Part shown: positions 14,873 to 21,914 of the stretch, piece by piece
How the letters are laid out: each line of letters begins with the position of its first letter
Position numbering within the stretch: the first letter of the stretch is position 1
NCBI GenBank assembly: GCA_900546215.1
Contig: URCD01000025.1
Location: 1-24,299 of the forward strand
DNA length: 24,299 nt
Direction of reading: 5' to 3'
From: an uncultured Eubacteriales bacterium
GTDB lineage: Bacteria; Bacillota; Clostridia; Lachnospirales; Anaerotignaceae
Notes under the pieces: model-generated
The model's database searches: none
Told to the model about the DNA's origin: nothing
The model's input: only the letters and a program-made list of their open reading frames with translations
Made by a program: the position numbers and the translations under genes

Positions 14873-15526
14873 TTATAAGAAATTTTCAGCGAGAATTTCA
14901 ACGGCGTTTTCCGCTATAAGCGTTTCACCATGTTCAACAAGATGGAACTTGGCGAGTATATTTGAGATTTCTCTGTCGCCGTATTCGTTTAAAATGCAGA
15001 TACATTCGGCAGAATCGTCTATTTTCTGACCGCTTTGGAGCACAAGATAATATCTGTTGTTGTTTTTGTACAGCGAGCTGGATATAAACCTGAAAAAGGC
15101 AATCCTCACACATGCGTCAATAACATCGTCAAGTGCTTTAAAGGAATAGATTACGATATTTGAATTATCTGAACTGTCCGTCCTATGTACTGTAATTGAA
15201 TTTCTCTTGTACCTGTGAAGGTCTTTGGATATAATGGGTACAGGGGCCTCCTGTCCGGAGCACTCTGCCTCATCGTTTTCAGAGTTGAGCTTTGTAACTA
15301 TTATCATTATGCTGTCCAGTGCAACCGGCAGCGCCTCAACCATAAGCGGTGCGTCGTCAACGGCAAAGCCGCATTCGTCAAGGGCCTGTGAAAGAATATC
15401 CTGAAAGAGCTCCTTTGTCTTGTCGTTGGAAACAGCAAGATCTTCAAGCTTTATATCTTTATCGGCAAGATCGTCTTCGCTGAGTATAAATTTAACCTGG
15501 GTATCGCTGATTTTCTCTATCTTCAT
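14873..15526 (-). CDS. mecA: Adaptor protein MecA
   Basis: The 217-residue protein matches MecA, the adaptor that delivers substrates to the ClpC/ClpP protease and activates ClpC. The N-terminal domain (about 1-80) begins MKIEKISDTQVKFILSEDDL, a close fit to the family start. An acidic, low-complexity linker (about 78-105) leads to the C-terminal ClpC-binding domain, with IVIYSFKALDDVIDAC and the ending LIAENAVEILAENF. The start was set at 15526, where GGGAGGG is well spaced, rather than at an ATG six codons upstream. A TTTACA-17-TATACT promoter lies upstream on the same strand. Confidence 0.93.
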   Translation of the reverse strand: MKIEKISDTQVKFILSEDDLADKDIKLEDLAVSNDKTKELFQDILSQALDECGFAVDDAPLMVEALPVALDSIMIIVTKLNSENDEAECSGQEAPVPIISKDLHRYKRNSITVHRTDSSDNSNIVIYSFKALDDVIDACVRIAFFRFISSSLYKNNNRYYLVLQSGQKIDDSAECICILNEYGDREISNILAKFHLVEHGETLIAENAVEILAENFL

Positions 15527-15563
15527 AGCTGTCCCTCCCCACAATTAAAAATAGGTTGTTTTA

Positions 15564-15592
15564 AGTATAAGTAATAAAAACTTATATGTAAA
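15564..15592 (-). promoter_or_regulatory. Sigma-A promoter of mecA
   Basis: On the minus strand, TTTACA (15592-15587) and TATACT (15569-15564) are 17 bp apart, about 38 bp before the mecA start codon. Confidence 0.7.
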
Positions 15593-15618
15593 TAGGATAT
15601 TACTGTAAAGCCTTTAAA

Positions 15619-15648
15619 TTGTCAATAATTATATTTTGATTGTAACAT
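15619..15648 (+). promoter_or_regulatory. Likely promoter of the large membrane protein gene
   Basis: TTGTCA (15619-15624) and TAACAT (15643-15648) are 18 bp apart, with a TG just before the -10 box. The start codon follows 24 bp later. Confidence 0.5.
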
Positions 15649-15672
15649 AAATATTAGAAATGGTGGTGCAAA

Positions 15673-17280
15673 ATGAAAAAATATTTTTCCTACATTCTCA
15701 CACTGGTCATTTGGCTTGTGGGATTTTACGTCTATCTTCCGCCGATAAATATCAAGGCGGAGGAATTTTGGTGGTTTCTCGCCTTTATGGCTATATCGGG
15801 CCTTGTAATAAACGCTTTCAGGCTTGTAAGCCAGATAGACTTCCATAATCTGCGCTACAGCGTCGCAAACGGCACAAAGGGCGTAAAGGTAATTGTAAAG
15901 GCGGCCGGGATATTTATCCTTGTGTACTTCATCGGAAACGTTATATCATGGCCTGTATTCCGTGCGAAGGATTACAGCAGCCTTATTACCGTTGAAAACG
16001 GAAATTTCGAGGAGGATGTTGACGAGGCGGATTTCAGCCAGATACCTTTGCTTGACAGCAATTCGGCGGCGCTTATTGCCGAGCGTAAGATGGGTACTAT
16101 GTCCGATATGGTGTCTCAGTTTGAGGTAAGCGAGTATTTTTCACAGATAAACTATAAGGAGAAGCCCTACAGGGTAACGCCTCTCAGGTATGCCAGCGTT
16201 ATTAAATGGCTTGCCAACAGGTCAAATGGCATACCGGCTTATATTTTAATTGACATGTCCACACAGAACGCGGAGCTTATTAAGCTTAACGACGGAATTA
16301 AAATATCTCCGTCGGAGTATTTCGGCAGGGATTTGATGCGCTATATCCGTTTCAGATACCCGACCGCCATGTTCAGGGGAACCTATTTCGAGATTGACGA
16401 TGAGGGTACGCCATACTGGATATGCCCTGTAATGGACCATACGATTGGGCTGTTCGGCGGTGCTGACATAAAGGGAGCTGTGGTATTAAACGCTGTAACC
16501 GGCGAAAATGTATACTACGACGTTGAGGATATACCCCAGTGGATAGACAGGGTATATGACGCCGAGCTTCTTATGGAGCAGTACGATTATTACGGACTGC
16601 TTTCAAACGGATATATCAACAGCCTCTTTGCGCAGAAAAACTGCTTTAAGACAACGGCGGGCTATAACTATATCGCTCTGCATGACGACGTATGGGTTTA
16701 TACGGGAGTAACCTCGGTCAGCGGCGACCAGTCCAACGTGGGCTTTGTGCTGATGAACCAGAGGACAAAGGAAACCAATTATTATCAGATTGCCGGCGCG
16801 GAGGAATTTTCGGCTATGTCCTCGGCGGAAGGGCAGGTACAGCATCTTGGTTATACCGCCACATTCCCGCTGCTTCTGAATGTTGGAGGAGAGCCGACAT
16901 ATTTCCTTGCGCTTAAGGACAACGCGGGGCTTGTCAAAAAGTACGCTATGGTAAATATACAGAAATATCAGATAGTGGCCATCGGCGATACAGTCAACGA
17001 ATGCGTAAGGTCCTATGAAAACCTTATGGAGGACAGCGGAGTGGATATAACCGACAGCGGAGAAAAGCAGACGGTGACGGGCACCATAACAATGCTTAAG
17101 GATATAGTAATAGACGGCAACACCTATGTATATATTATGCTTGATGACGGCGATGCGCTTTATTCGGTAAAGGCCGGAGACCACGTTGGAATACTGAAAA
17201 AGAACGAGGGCGACAGCGTGACGCTGGATTACGTCAGGTCTGTGGCTGAAGGTGTGTTTAACGTAATAGGAATAGAGTAA
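15673..17280 (+). CDS. Large membrane-anchored protein of unknown function
   Basis: The 535-residue protein has three predicted membrane helices near the N-terminus: about 5-23 (ILTLVIWLVGFYVYL), 33-52 (FWWFLAFMAISGLV) and 76-95 (AAGIFILVYFIGNVISW). About 440 residues of mostly polar sequence follow, rich in Tyr, Asp and Glu, probably outside the cell. No catalytic motif is evident. The last 65 residues (from TVTGTITMLKDIVIDG) have the alternating pattern of a small beta-barrel or OB-like domain. The ribosome site (GGTGGTG) is weaker than usual here. A hairpin terminator follows. I do not recognise a named family, although conserved proteins of this layout occur in Clostridia. An envelope role is a guess. 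Confidence 0.85.
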   Translation: MKKYFSYILTLVIWLVGFYVYLPPINIKAEEFWWFLAFMAISGLVINAFRLVSQIDFHNLRYSVANGTKGVKVIVKAAGIFILVYFIGNVISWPVFRAKDYSSLITVENGNFEEDVDEADFSQIPLLDSNSAALIAERKMGTMSDMVSQFEVSEYFSQINYKEKPYRVTPLRYASVIKWLANRSNGIPAYILIDMSTQNAELIKLNDGIKISPSEYFGRDLMRYIRFRYPTAMFRGTYFEIDDEGTPYWICPVMDHTIGLFGGADIKGAVVLNAVTGENVYYDVEDIPQWIDRVYDAELLMEQYDYYGLLSNGYINSLFAQKNCFKTTAGYNYIALHDDVWVYTGVTSVSGDQSNVGFVLMNQRTKETNYYQIAGAEEFSAMSSAEGQVQHLGYTATFPLLLNVGGEPTYFLALKDNAGLVKKYAMVNIQKYQIVAIGDTVNECVRSYENLMEDSGVDITDSGEKQTVTGTITMLKDIVIDGNTYVYIMLDDGDALYSVKAGDHVGILKKNEGDSVTLDYVRSVAEGVFNVIGIE

Positions 17281-17285
17281 AAATT

Positions 17286-17318
17286 AAGCCGCTGTGGATA
17301 ATAACACGGCGGCTTTTT
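17286..17318 (+). terminator. Intrinsic terminator
   Basis: An 11-bp stem AAGCCGCTGTG / CACGGCGGCTT with one G-U pair and an 8-nt loop is followed by a T-run, directly after the membrane protein gene. Confidence 0.85.
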
Positions 17319-17341
17319 AATGACTGCTCCGCCGGAAACTG

Positions 17342-17370
17342 TTGATAATATAAAAAAGATATGATATATT
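17342..17370 (+). promoter_or_regulatory. Promoter of the EamA gene
   Basis: TTGATA (17342-17347) and TATATT (17365-17370) are 17 bp apart, giving a leader of about 75 nt before the start at 17450. Confidence 0.6.
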
Positions 17371-17403
17371 GAAATAGCGAGAAGCTGGGAGAATATCTGA
17401 AGT

Positions 17404-17434
17404 TGCCGCCATGAATTGCATGGCGGCATTTTTT
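17404..17434 (+). terminator. Attenuator-like terminator in the EamA gene leader
   Basis: A perfect 10-bp stem TGCCGCCATG / CATGGCGGCA with an AATTG loop and six T residues lies between the promoter and the AGGAGG site. Unless bypassed it would stop transcription before the gene, so it may be a regulated attenuator. An ATG at 17411 falls inside the stem and is unlikely to be the start. Confidence 0.7.
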
Positions 17435-17449
17435 ATAGGAGGAATTATT

Positions 17450-17878
17450 ATGTGGAATTACATATGGCCCATGTGCCTTATTGTGCTTTCAAACGTATTT
17501 TATAACCTTATCACTAAAAGCACGCCCTCAAGCGTCAATCCGTACCTGTCGCTGTGCCTTACATATACTGTGGGCGCCGTGGTATCGCTTTTGGTCTATT
17601 TCCTGTCGGCAAAGGGTGCGTCAATTGCGGCGGAGCTTGGAAAGCTGAATTGGACAAGCTATGCGCTCGGTCTTTCTATTGTGGGACTGGAGGCAGGCTA
17701 TATTTACCTGTACCGCGCCGGCTGGGAAATTAGCAGAGGCTCGCTTACGGCAAATATTTCCCTGGCGGTTATACTCCTTTTTGTTGGACTTTTGTTTTAT
17801 AAGGAGGCTTTTAATATAAAACAGCTTTTCGGCATTCTGTTCTGCGTTGCGGGAATTGTGCTTCTAAACGGCAGATGA
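17450..17878 (+). CDS. Half-size EamA (DMT superfamily) transporter
   Basis: The 142-residue protein has four or five membrane helices and one EamA-type domain. It matches the small EamA-like members of the drug/metabolite transporter superfamily; most EamA proteins have two such domains. Family-type features are the N-terminal helix with LSNVFYNLITK and the C-terminal helices LAVILLFVGLLFYKE and LFGILFCVAGIVLLN. The start was set at ATG 17450 after AGGAGG. A single half would need to dimerise, as in the SMR transporters. The substrate is unknown. An attenuator-like hairpin precedes it. Confidence 0.82.
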   Translation: MWNYIWPMCLIVLSNVFYNLITKSTPSSVNPYLSLCLTYTVGAVVSLLVYFLSAKGASIAAELGKLNWTSYALGLSIVGLEAGYIYLYRAGWEISRGSLTANISLAVILLFVGLLFYKEAFNIKQLFGILFCVAGIVLLNGR

Positions 17879-17950
17879 CGGGCTTTGGGGTGATTTGCAA
17901 CCGACGCCTTACAAAATGTAAAGCTCGGTTGATGGCATGACAGGACTGTT

Positions 17951-17973
17951 TTTGATATATTTGAGACATCAAA
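17951..17973. promoter_or_regulatory. Possible operator of the XRE regulator
   Basis: A 6-bp inverted repeat TTTGAT (17951-17956) / ATCAAA (17968-17973) lies just before the ribosome site of the regulator gene and could be an autoregulatory site. The arms are short. Confidence 0.35.
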
Positions 17974-17990
17974 TTTGAGGAGGATACAGC

Positions 17991-18455
17991 GTGGATATTT
18001 CAGAAAAAATTTTACAGCTTAGAAAGGCGTCTAATATGACACAGGAGCAGCTTGCCGAAAGGGTGAGTGTTTCAAGGCAGTCTGTGTCAAAATGGGAGGG
18101 TGGTCAGGCTGTTCCGGAGCTGGATAAGCTTCTGGAGCTGAGCAAAGTGTTTAATGTAACTACGGACTATCTTCTCAGGCCGTCGGAGCTTGATGAGCTT
18201 TCCATAAAAACCGAAATACTGGAGAAAAAACAGCAGGAGCTGATTGAGCAGGCTGAGAGAGCAAATAAAAAGAAACACAATATTTTATCCTGCGCCGCTG
18301 TATATACGGCGGCATTGGCGGCGGCGATACTGCTTCACCTTATTTCATGGGAATGGGACTTCCTTTGGAATGTGTTTCCCGGCGTTACGCTGTATATAGT
18401 TATTTTTCTGGCGGCTTCGGCTCTTTGTATAGGTATTTGTGCCAGACACAGATAA
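17991..18455 (+). CDS. XRE family regulator with C-terminal membrane helices
   Basis: The 154-residue protein starts at a GTG with GAGGAGG upstream. Residues about 7-62 form a Cro/CI-type helix-turn-helix (KILQLRKASNMTQEQLAERV, then VSRQSVSKWEGGQAVPELDK). A charged, probably coiled-coil stretch (about 68-95, EILEKKQQELIEQAERANKK) leads to two membrane helices at about 100-118 and 126-150. It is therefore likely a membrane-tethered DNA-binding regulator, a layout common in Clostridia. The target is unknown; the adjacent EamA gene on the same strand is a candidate. Confidence 0.9.
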   Translation: MDISEKILQLRKASNMTQEQLAERVSVSRQSVSKWEGGQAVPELDKLLELSKVFNVTTDYLLRPSELDELSIKTEILEKKQQELIEQAERANKKKHNILSCAAVYTAALAAAILLHLISWEWDFLWNVFPGVTLYIVIFLAASALCIGICARHR

Positions 18456-18466
18456 TAAGCAGATAA

Positions 18467-18502
18467 TAAAAGGGAGGGACGCTGATTTCCGCGTCCCTCC
18501 CT
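18467..18502 (-). terminator. Terminator of the nitroreductase gene
   Basis: A perfect 12-bp stem AGGGAGGGACGC (18471-18482) / GCGTCCCTCCCT (18491-18502) has a T-rich tail (TTTTATTAT) only on the minus strand. It lies 16 bp past the nitroreductase stop and may also slow plus-strand transcription. Confidence 0.8.
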
Positions 18503-18518
18503 ATAATAAGGAGAAAAA

Positions 18519-19112
18519 TTATTTATAGACCCTTACTCTTTCCTCACCGGGCATTTTGCTTACGGGCTCCGGGTCGGATACTGCCGTACCGAATACCATT
18601 TCCGACACAAGACGCCAGTCGTCAGGTATATCCCATTGCTTTTTTACAGCCTCGTCTATAAGGGGATTGTAATGCTGAAGATTTGCGCCGATATTTTTTT
18701 CGGCAAGGGCATTCCAGACGTTTATTTGAAGCATGCCAAGGGAATGGGCGGCGAACATGCCAAAGGAATCCGCAAATTTGGCATACTGCGCCTTTGCATC
18801 CTCCACTGCCTTTTCGTCCTCAAAAAACATTATTGTACCTGCGCCTTGTGCAAACATCTCCATTTTCTTTTTGGTAGCCGGATAATCAATGGGGGATGCG
18901 ACTCCTTTAAGTATATCGGCGGTTATGGCCCACAGCCTGCGGTGCTCCCCGCCGAATAAAATGACCGCGCGGCTGCTCTGAATATTGAAGGCCGATGGGG
19001 TTTCCTCAATAATACGGTATACCATTGATACAATTTCCTCATTTCCCGTTTTCATGTCACTGGAAAGGCCGTAAACGCTTCTTCTTTTCTTTATAGTTTC
19101 CATATAGCCCAT
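18519..19112 (-). CDS. Nitroreductase family protein
   Basis: The 197-residue flavoprotein matches the HBN1/Frm2-like branch of the nitroreductase family, which uses FMN and NAD(P)H to reduce nitro compounds or quinones. The FMN-binding start KKRRSVYGL is followed by ETPSAFNIQSSRAVIL (usual S-x-x-N-x-Q-x-x-R) and later AHSLGMLQINVWNALAEKNIGANLQHYNP (split: SLGMLQINVW, NIGANLQHYNP). The C-terminal MVFGTAVSDPEPVSKMP fits the family end. AAGAGGAAA precedes the ATG. A 28-bp dyad sits just upstream, and its own terminator follows. Confidence 0.92.
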   Translation of the reverse strand: MGYMETIKKRRSVYGLSSDMKTGNEEIVSMVYRIIEETPSAFNIQSSRAVILFGGEHRRLWAITADILKGVASPIDYPATKKKMEMFAQGAGTIMFFEDEKAVEDAKAQYAKFADSFGMFAAHSLGMLQINVWNALAEKNIGANLQHYNPLIDEAVKKQWDIPDDWRLVSEMVFGTAVSDPEPVSKMPGEERVRVYK

Positions 19113-19132
19113 ACAATTTCCTCTTTTCTGAT

Positions 19133-19160
19133 TTATTTTAGATATGTAGAACTAAAATAA
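19133..19160. promoter_or_regulatory. Candidate operator upstream of the nitroreductase gene
   Basis: A perfect 9-bp inverted repeat TTATTTTAG (19133-19141) / CTAAAATAA (19152-19160) with a 10-bp centre overlaps the expected promoter, 21 bp before the start codon. It fits a dimeric repressor site. The bound protein is unknown. Confidence 0.6.
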
Positions 19161-19270
19161 GTATGGCTGTAAATGGGAGAAAATATGATGGGTAAATTTG
19201 GGTTTATCGCAATTCTTTAATGGATTATATTTGCAATATGTATTGTGTCAACAGAATTACAAAAAGAAAA

Positions 19271-19385
19271 CCCCTGAGGCGGGGAAGGGGAGGTATTTAA
19301 AGGGAACCCTTGAAAACCGGGCATGTGTTGTGAGGTATCTTATATATATATTATTTTGCCCGGCCTCCCGCCTCGGGGATTTTTT
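19271..19385. terminator. Long composite hairpin, terminator or structured RNA
   Basis: An outer stem CCCCTGAGGCGGG (19271-19283, one bulge) / CCCGCCTCGGGG (19367-19378) encloses an inner stem CCGGGCA (19317-19323) / TGCCCGG (19357-19363) and a small AAGG/CCTT stem. T-runs flank it on both strands. It would end the minus-strand gene at 19384, but it is far larger than an ordinary terminator. Confidence 0.6.
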
Positions 19386-19674
19386 ATGCCACGCTGTAGA
19401 TTTTTACTTCGGGGTCTGCGCTCCAAAGCGGCTTAAGGCCAACGAATACGTCGTTTTGGAACAGCTCGCTTGACAGGTATGCCTGCGCGTGGTCCACGCT
19501 GTCAAAACCGTGAAGCACCTGCACGTCCTCGTCTCTTATAAGCAGGTCCTTTGTAAGCGCGCCTTCGATTGTATCAAGAAACGGCTGACGGTAGTCGGTA
19601 TAAATTTTAGCGGCCGCGGGACGGCTGGCATTTTCGATTTTCATTGTAATTTCAAGATAAGCAGTGGGTTTCAT
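19384..19674 (-). CDS. Small ABM-like (ferredoxin-fold) protein
   Basis: The 96-residue protein looks like a dimeric alpha-beta barrel protein of the antibiotic biosynthesis monooxygenase type. It has a first strand YLEITMKI, a helix containing RQPFLDTIEGAL, and the strand-helix element VQVLHGFDSVDHAQAYLSSEL. No cofactor residue can be assigned, and many members are heme- or quinone-related or of unknown role. AAGGAGG precedes the ATG. The gene is divergent from an HxlR regulator, with a dyad between them, so it is probably that regulator's target. Confidence 0.65.
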   Translation of the reverse strand: MKPTAYLEITMKIENASRPAAAKIYTDYRQPFLDTIEGALTKDLLIRDEDVQVLHGFDSVDHAQAYLSSELFQNDVFVGLKPLWSADPEVKIYSVA

Positions 19675-19748
19675 GTTTTTACCTCCTTGTGGATTTGTTT
19701 TTTACAAGCCGATTATATCAATAGGAAATTAAAAATAAAATACGTAAG

Positions 19749-19775
19749 CAAATTTAATATCAGCTATTAATTTTG
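19749..19775. promoter_or_regulatory. Candidate HxlR operator
   Basis: CAAATTTAATA (19749-19759) and TATTAATTTTG (19765-19775) form an inverted repeat matching at 10 of 11 positions around a TCAGC centre. It lies between the divergent ABM-like and HxlR genes, 4 bp before the -35 box of the latter. Confidence 0.6.
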
Positions 19776-19779
19776 ATAG

Positions 19780-19808
19780 TTGAAGTACTCTGACGTATAA
19801 AGTATAAT
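19780..19808 (+). promoter_or_regulatory. Sigma-A promoter of the HxlR gene
   Basis: TTGAAG (19780-19785) and a perfect TATAAT (19803-19808) are 17 bp apart, 30 bp before the start codon. Confidence 0.7.
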
Positions 19809-19838
19809 CAGTATATAATTTTAACGAGGGGTGAGATA

Positions 19839-20222
19839 ATGTATCAGCCAAAAATAGAAAAAGATATATGGTGCCCGTTTGAGTACGGCTTCGACGTATT
19901 CGGAGGGAAATGGAGGCCAAGGATAATATGTGTTCTGGCTGATAAGGGAGTTATGCGCTACAGTGTTCTCAGAAGCGAGATGACCAATATCACCGACGCT
20001 ATACTGTCCACGGCGCTTAAATCGCTTATAAACGACGGCCTTGTGGAGCGCCGCCAGTATGAGGAGGTGCCCCTGAGGGTAGAGTACTCGCTGAGCGAAA
20101 AGGGCTGGTCCCTTGTGCCTGTTATACAGAACATATGCAAATGGTCGGGTACATATAATCAGACTGACAGCGAAAACACCTTTGCCCAGTGCCTGTCATG
20201 CGAATACAGCGGAAAAAAATAA
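19839..20222 (+). CDS. HxlR family transcriptional regulator
   Basis: The 127-residue protein is a winged-helix regulator of the HxlR/DUF24 family. C12 in the WCPFEYGFDVFGGKW segment is the conserved cysteine that senses quinones, aldehydes or disulfide stress in relatives such as YodB and HypR. The DNA-binding region (about 35-90) includes YSVLRSEMTNITDAILSTAL and GLVERRQYEEVPLRVEYSLS, with the wing ending in the usual E-YSL-S-G pattern. Two further cysteines (CLSCE) lie near the C-terminus. The gene is divergent from the ABM-like gene, and a terminator follows. The nitroreductase 0.7 kb away is also a plausible target, since such regulators often control nitroreductases. Confidence 0.92.
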   Translation: MYQPKIEKDIWCPFEYGFDVFGGKWRPRIICVLADKGVMRYSVLRSEMTNITDAILSTALKSLINDGLVERRQYEEVPLRVEYSLSEKGWSLVPVIQNICKWSGTYNQTDSENTFAQCLSCEYSGKK

Positions 20223-20255
20223 AAGCCCCCTGAACACTGCGTTCAGGGGCTTTTT
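20221..20255. terminator. Bidirectional terminator
   Basis: A strong stem AAAAGCCCC(C)TGAAC / GTTCAGGGGCTTTT with one bulged C and an ACTGC loop has A- and T-runs at its foot, so it can serve the HxlR gene and the converging decarboxylase gene. Confidence 0.88.
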
Positions 20256-20279
20256 ATATATGGCTGAAAAATGCCGCGC

Positions 20280-21713
20280 TTACAGCCGCTTTATTATTTT
20301 TATGGTTTTCATTGTTTTATCTGAAAAGCCGTGTATGTGTCGGCGGCTTTCAACAGCCTCGGTTATAAAGCTGTGGATATCCTCAGTTATTATTTCCCCT
20401 GGATATATTACCGGTATTCCGGGCGGATATGGCGCAATCATTTCCGCGCTTATTTTCCCTGCGGCCTTTTTAAAATCTATGCGTTCGGACTCGGCAAAAA
20501 AGGCTTTTCTCGGAACCGCCGCCATAGGAGGGATATTTGGAAACAGGAAGGGGATATCAGCAAAAGGCGGGGCTTCGGCAGATATTTTTTTAACCGCTTC
20601 AATCAGCCTGTCGGCGGAGCGCCTTGTATCGGCGTGGCCTATAACGGCAATAACACTGCGGCTGTCGGCCATTTCCGTGCATATGTTGTATTCGTAAAGC
20701 AGTCTGTCGGCCAGCTCAAAGCCGGAAATGCCCGCAATGGAAAATACAAGCCTTGCCCTGTCCAGGGCGAAAACGTTTTTTCCGTCGGCGGTATCCAGAC
20801 AGCGTACATTGCCCAGCCTGTTAAGCCTCTCTCTTATATACTCAGCGGTATCAATCATGCCGGAGACAAGTCCTTTGCCGTTTACAGCCATGCTGTGCCT
20901 GGCGCTGTCAAGGGAGGCCATTAAAATATAGGACGGGCTTGTGGACTGTACTATTTTCAGGGTCTGGTCAACCCTGTTTATGTCTCCGCCGTTTACGTGC
21001 AGCATTGAGCTTTGGGTCATGGAACCAAGTGTTTTGTGTATGCTCTGCGCCGCCATGTCCGCGCCTGAAAGCAGGGCTGATTTGGGCAGCCTGTCCGAGA
21101 AATTAAAGTGTGCGCCGTGCGCCTCGTCAACCAGAAGAAGGGCGCCGTGCCTGTGGCATATCTCGGCTAATTTTTCCAGGTCGCTGGCTATGCCGTGGTA
21201 TGTGGGGCTTGTAAGCATAAGCGCCTTAATGCCGGGGTTTTCCTCAAAGGCTTTTTCAGCCTTTTCGGGGGATAGGCTTGCGTATGTGCCGAATTCAGCG
21301 CATTTTTCAGGCTCGATATATATCGGCTCTGCTCCGCTTATAATTAGTCCCATCAGCACGGATTTGTGGCAGTTTCTGGCCACAAGAACCTTTTCTCCCT
21401 CATGGGCAGCGGCCGTCAGCATGGCCTCGTTGGCGCAGGTTGTCCCGTTTACCAGGAAAAATGTGCGCCTTGCGCCGAACAGCTCCGCAGCCAGCTCCGC
21501 AGCCTCCTTAATTGCTCCCTCGGGCTCGTGCAGGTCGTCTGTCAGCGGCGTTTCAGTTATGTCATATGCCAATACATCTCCTGCGATGTCCTTAAAGGCG
21601 CCGTCGGCTCCTGTTCCCATATGGTGGGACGGTATGCAGAAATATTCAGGCCTTCTCTCCCTGAAGGCCTTCAGCATGTCGATTATAGGCGTTTTTGTCT
21701 GGCGCTTGTCCAT
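20280..21713 (-). CDS. Orn/Lys/Arg decarboxylase family protein (SpeA-like)
   Basis: The 477-residue protein belongs to the PLP-dependent Orn/Lys/Arg decarboxylase family (fold type I), of the short Bacillus SpeA-type without the N-terminal wing domain. PLP contacts are clear: D196-E-A-H199 in LLVDEAHGAHF and the Schiff-base lysine K227 in SIHKTLGSMTQSS. PSHHMGTG near residue 28 and HEPEGAI near 62 are family features, and EMIAPYPPGIPVIYPGE near the C-terminus is the typical decarboxylase end. The start was set at 21713, after AGGAAGT; the frame runs to 21767 without a ribosome site. The product would be agmatine, cadaverine or putrescine; the substrate is not readable. No polyamine gene is adjacent. 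Confidence 0.93.
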   Translation of the reverse strand: MDKRQTKTPIIDMLKAFRERRPEYFCIPSHHMGTGADGAFKDIAGDVLAYDITETPLTDDLHEPEGAIKEAAELAAELFGARRTFFLVNGTTCANEAMLTAAAHEGEKVLVARNCHKSVLMGLIISGAEPIYIEPEKCAEFGTYASLSPEKAEKAFEENPGIKALMLTSPTYHGIASDLEKLAEICHRHGALLLVDEAHGAHFNFSDRLPKSALLSGADMAAQSIHKTLGSMTQSSMLHVNGGDINRVDQTLKIVQSTSPSYILMASLDSARHSMAVNGKGLVSGMIDTAEYIRERLNRLGNVRCLDTADGKNVFALDRARLVFSIAGISGFELADRLLYEYNICTEMADSRSVIAVIGHADTRRSADRLIEAVKKISAEAPPFADIPFLFPNIPPMAAVPRKAFFAESERIDFKKAAGKISAEMIAPYPPGIPVIYPGEIITEDIHSFITEAVESRRHIHGFSDKTMKTIKIIKRL

Positions 21714-21854
21714 TAAATACACTTCCTGTAAAATTATTTCCTTTAGTCTAGCATATAGAAAAAACAATTTAAATAGCCTGCCGAAAAATATATGGCTGAA
21801 ACGTACACATAATAAGAAAATCTGTGCTGTTCGCTTTATTTGAATGCCTTTTTA

Positions 21855-21863
21855 TGTTATAAT
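21855..21863 (+). promoter_or_regulatory. Extended -10 promoter of the ftsK/spoIIIE gene
   Basis: TG-T-TATAAT (21855-21863) is a perfect extended -10 element with only a weak -35 (TTTATT, 21835-21840), 52 bp before the start codon. Confidence 0.5.
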
Positions 21864-21914
21864 GATAAACTAGGTTAATTATGTAATCCTTTTGGATATT
21901 TATGAGGTGATATA

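Noticed and set aside
17411..17449. Earlier start for the EamA gene
   Set aside because: The ATG at 17411 lies within the terminator stem and lacks a ribosome site. The ATG at 17450 follows AGGAGG.
20941..21843. Plus-strand ORF of 300 codons
   Set aside because: It is the shadow of the decarboxylase gene, whose PLP motifs are intact on the minus strand. The plus-strand product has no family features.
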